From contig DYFG01000055.1 of NCBI GenBank assembly GCA_020725315.1, positions 1-9,747 of the forward strand: DNA of 9,747 nucleotides, in the 5' to 3' direction. The DNA comes from Nitrosotalea sp. (GTDB lineage Archaea > Halobacteriota > Syntropharchaeia > Alkanophagales > Methanospirareceae). This document shows positions 5,762 through 9,747 of this stretch, one piece after another (position 1 is the stretch's first letter; each line of letters opens with the position of its first letter). The notes under the pieces are model-generated. The model did not search any database. It had not been told where the DNA came from and saw only the letters and a program-made list of their open reading frames with translations. A program made the translations under genes and the position numbers.

Positions 5762-7163
5762 ATGCGCACTATATTTCTCAAAATCAAAATCCTATTGCTC
5801 GTGGTTATATTATTAACCTCTCCTGCGGTCGCAGCCAACCTAGAGATACTGACAGGCTCAGATTCAGTAATCCAAGGAGAGCAAATCCTTGTTACAGTAA
5901 TGCGCAACGGAATGCCTGTAGAAAACGTATTTTTGCAGTTCAGCATTGATGATGGAACGCCGATATATGCCAAAACGAACGCAACCGGTCGAGTGGTCTT
6001 TAAGCCCGATATCACAGGAACACTGAAGATCGTTGCAATGAAGGATGACGAGATGAGTGCCCGCAAGTACATAACCGTAACTCAATCTTCTGATGGTGAT
6101 GGAGGCGATGGTGGCGGTGGAGATGGCAACGGAGGAATCTCCTACTGGTGGAGTGGCAGTGTTACTTTACCTTCAGGAACTTTTACAAAAACGGCTTTTA
6201 ACACCAATAAAACATACACGATAAACTGGTGGACTGCCTTAGGTGCGTTGCAAAAATCCTCTGAAGTCGGGAGATTCTCTTACGAAATCAAAGAAACAGC
6301 TTGGGGTCCATTCGTTACCAATGGTCGGTGCGCACGGATATCCGGTAAATGTAGGGGATGAAGTTATATGGTACTTCGCAAAGAGCATGGACACAACGCC
6401 TTTGACTTCTTCGAGGGTGTTTAAGATAAAAATTGTGAGTTCTGGCGGAGGGCCTAGTGGCGGCGGTGGCATCTCGCCAACACCAACCCTTGCACCAACT
6501 CAGGTAGTAGAAGTGGTGAAAGAGATTGAACCCATCGAGGCGGGTGAAAATGCTTCAGTAACGTTTGACACGTTGAATGTCACACGGATCCGTATTAACG
6601 CCAACAATACCATTCGCAATGCAAGCATTGTGATTCAACCGATTGAAAAACCTGTAAATATAACAAACGTTCCTGGAATACCTTATTGCTACTTCAAGAT
6701 AACCACCTCCAATTTAACAGATACCGACATAACAAGTGCAACCATCGAATTCAAAGTGAACAAGACTTGGATAAACGAGCGGAACATAGATGAAGCAACA
6801 ATCACGTTAAACAAATACAGTGATATAAATAATAACTGGAGTGTGTTACCAACTTTAAAGATCGAAGAAGATAATACTTCATTTTACTTTGAATCCGAAA
6901 CGCAAAGTTTTTCATTATTCGCAATTTCAGGCGAGGAAAAAACAGTAGACCTGGCAACCGAAGCAGGAGCAGAAACTGAAACACCGATGCCAGAGGCGAT
7001 TGCAGGTCCGAGCCCAACTCCTATACCGATACCAATACACGCGCCCGCACCCGTTACCATAATTCCGATGTTCCTGATATTGATTGTCATACCGGTTATT
7101 GTTCTTGCCGGCATGATTATTGTAGTTCTGAGGAGAAAATGGGGAAGAAAAAGAAGATATTAG
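5762..7163 (+). pseudogene. Membrane-anchored DUF4430 (transcobalamin-C-like) / PGF-pre-PGF-like surface protein, frame-disrupted
   Basis: Domains in order: a signal peptide (to about 5835); a beta-sandwich of the carboxypeptidase-regulatory type (about 5838-6085); an Asp/Gly-rich linker (about 6090-6140); a DUF4430 domain (about 6145-6435); a Gly/Pro linker; a PGF-pre-PGF-like domain (about 6520-6930, with FKVNKTWINERNID and FYFESETQSFSLFAISGEE); a Pro/Thr stalk; a transmembrane helix (about 7054-7125); and an Arg/Lys tail. The DUF4430 start is clear (WWTALGALQKSSEVGRFSYE, GPFVT), and so is its end (PMVGAHGYPVNVGDEVIWYF). They lie in different frames, meeting at about 6317-6326 with a +1 shift. 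The family's middle, with the aromatic WMY-x-VN signature, is absent, so a deletion is more likely than a one-base error. The upstream frame stops at TGA 6359-6361. DUF4430 resembles the C-terminal cobalamin-closing domain of transcobalamin/intrinsic factor. The next gene overlaps by 25 bases. Domain calls are solid; a corrinoid role is inference. Confidence 0.75.
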
Positions 7164-8044
7164 GACTTACTTTGCTTTTATTTTTACTGTTAAGCACTCC
7201 TCTATCGGTCTCTCTAACCGGCCATCGACATTATCCCTTAAATCCGAACGATGCCGAAATACAGAATGCTTTGGATTATCTCCATACTTTGCAAAATAAC
7301 GATGGAGGATTCAGTAATCCCGGTGAGGAAAGTGCTGTTAGCAATCCACAATGGGCGATCATGGCAATGGTGGCTGCTGGAGAATGCCCACACGAGTGGA
7401 GGAAAGACGGACATTCTCCGATAGACTACTTGCGAGAGAATGCAAATAATTTAATGGGTTCAACAGACTATGAGCGGATGATTCTCGCTTTAATTGCGGT
7501 AGGTGAGAATCCAAGAGATTTCGCTGGAATAAACTTCGTGAAAGAACTAAAGGAGAAATATCTGAAGGAGGATGGTAGGTTCAGCGATTTTATATACACT
7601 ACAATCTGGGGAATTTTGGCTCTCTCCTCTGCAGGCGAGGATGTATCAAAATCGGTAGAGTGGCTAAGAAACCAGCAGAATGAGGATGGTGGCTTCGCAT
7701 GGGTTACCGGAGAGAAGAGCGACTACGACGACACTGCGGCGGCGATACAGGCGCTGATTGCAGCAGGAGAAAGTCCTGATTCAAAGGTGATAAGAGATGC
7801 TCTTGAATATTTGAAGACCGGTCAGAATAAAGAATCAAACCCAGGTTATCTGACTGTATGCGCTATCATGGCATTGCTCGGTAAGCCCTTTCCAATAACA
7901 CCTACTGCTGATGCATCCGCATTGAGAAGACCTTCTACATCCAATAGTACCGAGGTAGCTGGTTTTGGATTTTTATCCGGCATCGTTGGATTATTAGCGG
8001 TAGCATCTGCACTTGCAATACTTTGTAAGGGTAAAAAACCATGA
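7139..8044 (+). CDS. Exported alpha/alpha-toroid protein (prenyltransferase/squalene-cyclase-like repeats) with C-terminal membrane anchor
   Basis: A 301-residue exported protein. KKKK and a hydrophobic stretch (7-26) form the signal peptide. Five helical-hairpin repeats follow, from about 38 to 250. Each has a first helix like ALDYLHTLQNNDGGF or SVEWLRNQQNEDGGF and a second helix like AIMAMVAAGE, MILALIAVGE, GILALSSAGE, AIQALIAAGE. QxxDGGF repeats are typical of terpenoid-cyclase/prenyltransferase toroids. The same fold forms the N-terminal domain of intrinsic factor and transcobalamin. I see no DxDD cyclase motif and none would be expected outside the cell, so a binding role is likelier than catalysis. 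The C-terminus (VAGFGF, hydrophobic helix, KGKKP; 273-301) resembles a PGF-CTERM sorting tail with Ala in place of Pro. GAGGAG (7130-7135) is its SD. It starts inside the DUF4430 gene (25 bases) and ends ATGA-overlapped with the next gene, so translation is coupled on both sides. Confidence 0.82.
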   Translation: MGKKKKILGLTLLLFLLLSTPLSVSLTGHRHYPLNPNDAEIQNALDYLHTLQNNDGGFSNPGEESAVSNPQWAIMAMVAAGECPHEWRKDGHSPIDYLRENANNLMGSTDYERMILALIAVGENPRDFAGINFVKELKEKYLKEDGRFSDFIYTTIWGILALSSAGEDVSKSVEWLRNQQNEDGGFAWVTGEKSDYDDTAAAIQALIAAGESPDSKVIRDALEYLKTGQNKESNPGYLTVCAIMALLGKPFPITPTADASALRRPSTSNSTEVAGFGFLSGIVGLLAVASALAILCKGKKP

Positions 8045-9243
8045 TAAGTGCGAGGAAAAGGATAATAGTGCTGGCATTACTTCTCCTGTTCTTTATCCCC
8101 CTTTCTCTCTCACTTCTTTGTGGCTACATAGGTATAGATATAAGCCATTCTTCACAGAGATTAGCGACCATATCACCCCCAAATTCCGCTACAAACATCG
8201 CAATCGCCACAAAGATAAGTGTTACTTTCTCTGATGCGATAAATAAATCCTCAATAGAGGAAGCTTTCTCCATAACGCCGACTGTGGAAGGCACATTCTA
8301 TTGGTGCGGCAATACACTAACTTTCCTTCCAAGCACAAACTTGGCGTATGAGACCCAATATACAATAGAGATAAACGGGTATTCATGGCGGTTCAAGACG
8401 GCGGGAGAAGGTTTCTCTGTAACAATCATTGATGATCTTGGGCGTAGCATCACGATGGTAGAGAAGCCTGAGAGGATCATCTCTTTAGCACCTTCTAATA
8501 CAGAGATACTCTTCGCTCTCGGCTTGGGGGATAAAGTGGTAGGAGTAACAAATTATTGTACCTATCCGGAAGAGGCAAAAGAGAAGGATAAAGTTGGTGG
8601 CTATGTCACACCTGACATTGAAAAGGTGGTTTTTCTTAAGCCTGACCTCGTTTTAGCCGCTCACGGTCTACCGATAGGAGCTATAGATGCTTTAAAAAAG
8701 TTTAACCTCAGTGTTGCCGGCTTATTTCCGAAGAATATAGAGGAGATACTTTATGATATTAGATTGGTTGGAGAAATTACCGGACAAAATGAGAATGCTT
8801 CAGTCTTAGTTGCGGATATGACTCAAAGGATAAAAGCAATGGAAGAGAGGATAAAAGGATTAAATTTAGAAGAAAAGCCCACTGTCCTTCATATTATCTG
8901 GCACGATCCGATCTGGATAGCAGGTAAGGAGACATTTGAGAATGAGCTAATAGAAAAGAGTGGAGGGGTTAATGTTGCCCCGGTCAAGAGATACAAGGCA
9001 ATCTCTTTGGAAGAGGTGATAAAGATAAATCCTGAAGTTATAATTACTCCTTCAGGGACAGGGATGGGTTTTGCTGAAACAAACTTTACATATGAATATA
9101 TAATTGGTGAGCAAAGACTAAGTGGTGTTGATGCGGTTAGGAATAATAGGGTATATGTGATAGATGCAGATATTATCTGTCGGCCAGGTCCAAGGATAGT
9201 GGATGCATTGGAGGAGATGGCGGAGATGATACATTCAGAGTAA
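8041..9243 (+). CDS. btuF: BtuF-like class III substrate-binding protein with N-terminal Ig-like (Big_5-type) domain
   Basis: A 400-residue exported protein. Residues 8-26 are a hydrophobic signal or anchor. The Cys27 after LSLSLL is not a canonical lipobox. Residues about 42-121 form an Ig-like domain of the Big_5 type (ISPPNSATNIAIATKISVTF, NTLTFLPSTNLAYETQYTI). This type often spaces a binding domain from the membrane or S-layer. Residues about 127-400 are a periplasmic-binding-protein class III domain of the BtuF/FhuD type, with ERIISLAPSNTEILFALGLG, VGVTNYCTYP, LKPDLVLA, HIIWHDPIWIAGKETFENEL, GGVNVAP and INPEVIITPSG. The SLAPSNTE and NYCTYP pattern is typical of proteins annotated as cobalamin-binding, but siderophore or heme ligands cannot be excluded. 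It overlaps the toroid gene by four bases (ATGA) and ends the operon. No permease (BtuC) or ATPase (BtuD) gene is in the window, so the transporter must be elsewhere. Confidence 0.88.
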   Translation: MISARKRIIVLALLLLFFIPLSLSLLCGYIGIDISHSSQRLATISPPNSATNIAIATKISVTFSDAINKSSIEEAFSITPTVEGTFYWCGNTLTFLPSTNLAYETQYTIEINGYSWRFKTAGEGFSVTIIDDLGRSITMVEKPERIISLAPSNTEILFALGLGDKVVGVTNYCTYPEEAKEKDKVGGYVTPDIEKVVFLKPDLVLAAHGLPIGAIDALKKFNLSVAGLFPKNIEEILYDIRLVGEITGQNENASVLVADMTQRIKAMEERIKGLNLEEKPTVLHIIWHDPIWIAGKETFENELIEKSGGVNVAPVKRYKAISLEEVIKINPEVIITPSGTGMGFAETNFTYEYIIGEQRLSGVDAVRNNRVYVIDADIICRPGPRIVDALEEMAEMIHSE

Positions 9244-9268
9244 AGCACCTTCTTGCATTGCAGTGAGC

Positions 9269-9276
9269 ATTTTTAG
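9269..9276 (+). terminator. Possible U-tract terminator after the surface operon
   Basis: ATTTTTAG lies 26 bases after the btuF-like stop codon and matches the ATTTTTAG that follows the DUF1464 hairpin (4593-4600). No convincing stem precedes it. Archaeal termination can rely on a U-tract alone, so it is a weak candidate. Confidence 0.3.
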
Positions 9277-9348
9277 AAAGTATTTGAAGTGAACTAAAGA
9301 TGTGAAGAAATAAAGAGTATTGTGAGAAAAAAAATCTGAGGAGCCCTT

Positions 9349-9379
9349 ATGGTAAAAACAGGATATTTGTTATTACCAT
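9349..9379. repeat. 11-bp imperfect inverted repeat (hairpin) in the 3' noncoding region
   Basis: ATGGTAAAAAC (9349-9359) pairs with GTTATTACCAT (9369-9379) with one mismatch and a nine-base loop AGGATATTT. The second copy of the 16-base repeat (9355-9370) lies within it. GAGGAG (9338-9343) precedes the ATG at 9349 with SD-like spacing, but that frame stops after 11 codons. It could be a transcript-end hairpin, an operator for the TATA box at 9397, or a mobile-element scar. Confidence 0.45.
9355..9370 (+). repeat. 16-base exact direct repeat, copy 2 (copy 1 at 4959-4974)
   Basis: Identical AAAACAGGATATTTGT, here overlapping the left arm and loop of the hairpin at 9349-9379. See the copy at 4959 for its context. 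Confidence 0.5.
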
Positions 9380-9396
9380 CTTGATGGGAAACATAC

Positions 9397-9404
9397 TTTA
9401 TATA
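9397..9404. promoter_or_regulatory. Strong orphan TATA box without a recognisable gene
   Basis: TTTATATA within CTTTATATAAAT is a near-perfect archaeal TATA box. It is almost palindromic, so the direction is uncertain. No convincing gene follows on either strand: on the plus strand it points into the antisense of a transposase-like fragment. It may be a stranded promoter of a gene displaced by that element, or drive a noncoding RNA. Confidence 0.4.
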
Positions 9405-9462
9405 AATCTTCCCCCCACTTCGAGACCATCCAAAAAAGAGAGGACGAGAACAAAAAACAGAG

Positions 9463-9747
9463 CTATTGATGAAATAAGAAAGGTGCATTTTCACAAAATA
9501 AAGGACACCGTTGGGTATTGTTTATATTCATGGTGTATTTCTCCATATACGCGCTTCTTAGCGTACCTCGAGCTTCTACACCCTTCGGCTTTATCAGGAT
9601 GTCCAGCTTTCGCTCTTCAGCATCGCGGTAATTTGCCCTATCATCGAATTCAGGATCTCCGTAGATAATAGATCCCGGCTCCAGGGAAGCCGAGAATGAG
9701 GATATCTTGTTCGTGTGCGATGTCACTGCTCGCACCGTGTTCGTAAT
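9463..9747 (-). pseudogene. Truncated DDE-type transposase-like fragment, running off the right edge
   Basis: The minus-strand frame is open from the window edge and reads EPGSIIYGDPEFDDRANYRD, then DILIKPKGVEARG and LRSAYMEKY. The YGD-x2-FD pattern (Asp codon at 9655-9657) resembles the second catalytic Asp of IS4/IS5-type DDE transposases, followed by the usual LIKPK strand. After about 9530 the similarity stops, and the frame runs to a stop at 9463 through unrelated sequence. The expected downstream Glu region is missing, so the copy is 3'-truncated. I cannot name the IS family, and no terminal inverted repeats are visible. The rest of the element, if present, lies beyond the window. Confidence 0.5.

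Noticed and set aside
7139..8044. Active squalene/terpene cyclase or protein prenyltransferase
   Set aside because: Repeats match the fold, but there is no DxDD motif, the protein is exported and membrane-anchored, and it is only about half the size of a squalene cyclase.
9381..9668. 95-codon plus-strand frame after the orphan TATA box
   Set aside because: Its second half is antisense to the transposase-like fragment, there is no SD, and the composition (many Arg/Lys, then Cys/His/Tyr) resembles no family I know.
1..9747. CRISPR arrays, tRNA or rRNA genes
   Set aside because: No regularly spaced repeats and no recognisable RNA gene features were seen on either strand by eye.

Overview
The window looks like the chromosome of a tetrahydromethanopterin-using euryarchaeon. 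The best guess is an ANME-1 / Methanophagales- or Syntrophoarchaeia-type methane or alkane oxidiser. The sequence supports this with a beta-RFAP synthase gene (first committed step of methanopterin synthesis), archaeal TATA boxes, SD sites of the GGAGGTGA type, and secreted proteins built from modules common in these archaea: a PQQ-like propeller, DUF4430, a PGF-pre-PGF-like domain and a YPCSGTGGH module. The assignment to a lineage is inference; no rRNA or other marker is present.

Left part (1-1455): a possible gene tail, then a broken secreted-protein gene (129-925) whose modules lie in three different frames, then a small PaREP1/HEPN-like gene (970-1455) with its own promoter and SD.

Middle part (1505-4599): a compact operon argB - mptG - DUF1464 (arginine synthesis, methanopterin synthesis and an ASKHA-fold predicted kinase). 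A small palindrome and a TATA-like box precede it, and a hairpin plus T-tract ends it at the last stop codon. All three genes are intact.

Right part (4632-9243): a second operon of four exported proteins behind a good promoter (TTTATAAG at 4679). In order they are a PQQ-like beta-propeller protein, a membrane-anchored DUF4430 (transcobalamin C-domain-like) protein, an exported alpha/alpha-toroid protein with prenyltransferase/squalene-cyclase-like repeats, and a BtuF-like class III substrate-binding protein with an Ig-like spacer. In animals, intrinsic factor and transcobalamin are an alpha/alpha toroid plus a DUF4430-like beta domain. Finding these two folds as neighbouring genes directly before a BtuF-like receptor suggests a split, surface-exposed corrinoid-capture system. 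The first two genes are disrupted: the propeller gene by a single base, the DUF4430 gene by what looks like loss of the domain core. In this copy the system may therefore be decaying, or the sequence may contain errors.

Right edge (9244-9747): a noncoding stretch with an 11-bp imperfect hairpin and an orphan strong TATA box, followed by a truncated DDE-type transposase-like fragment on the minus strand that runs off the window.
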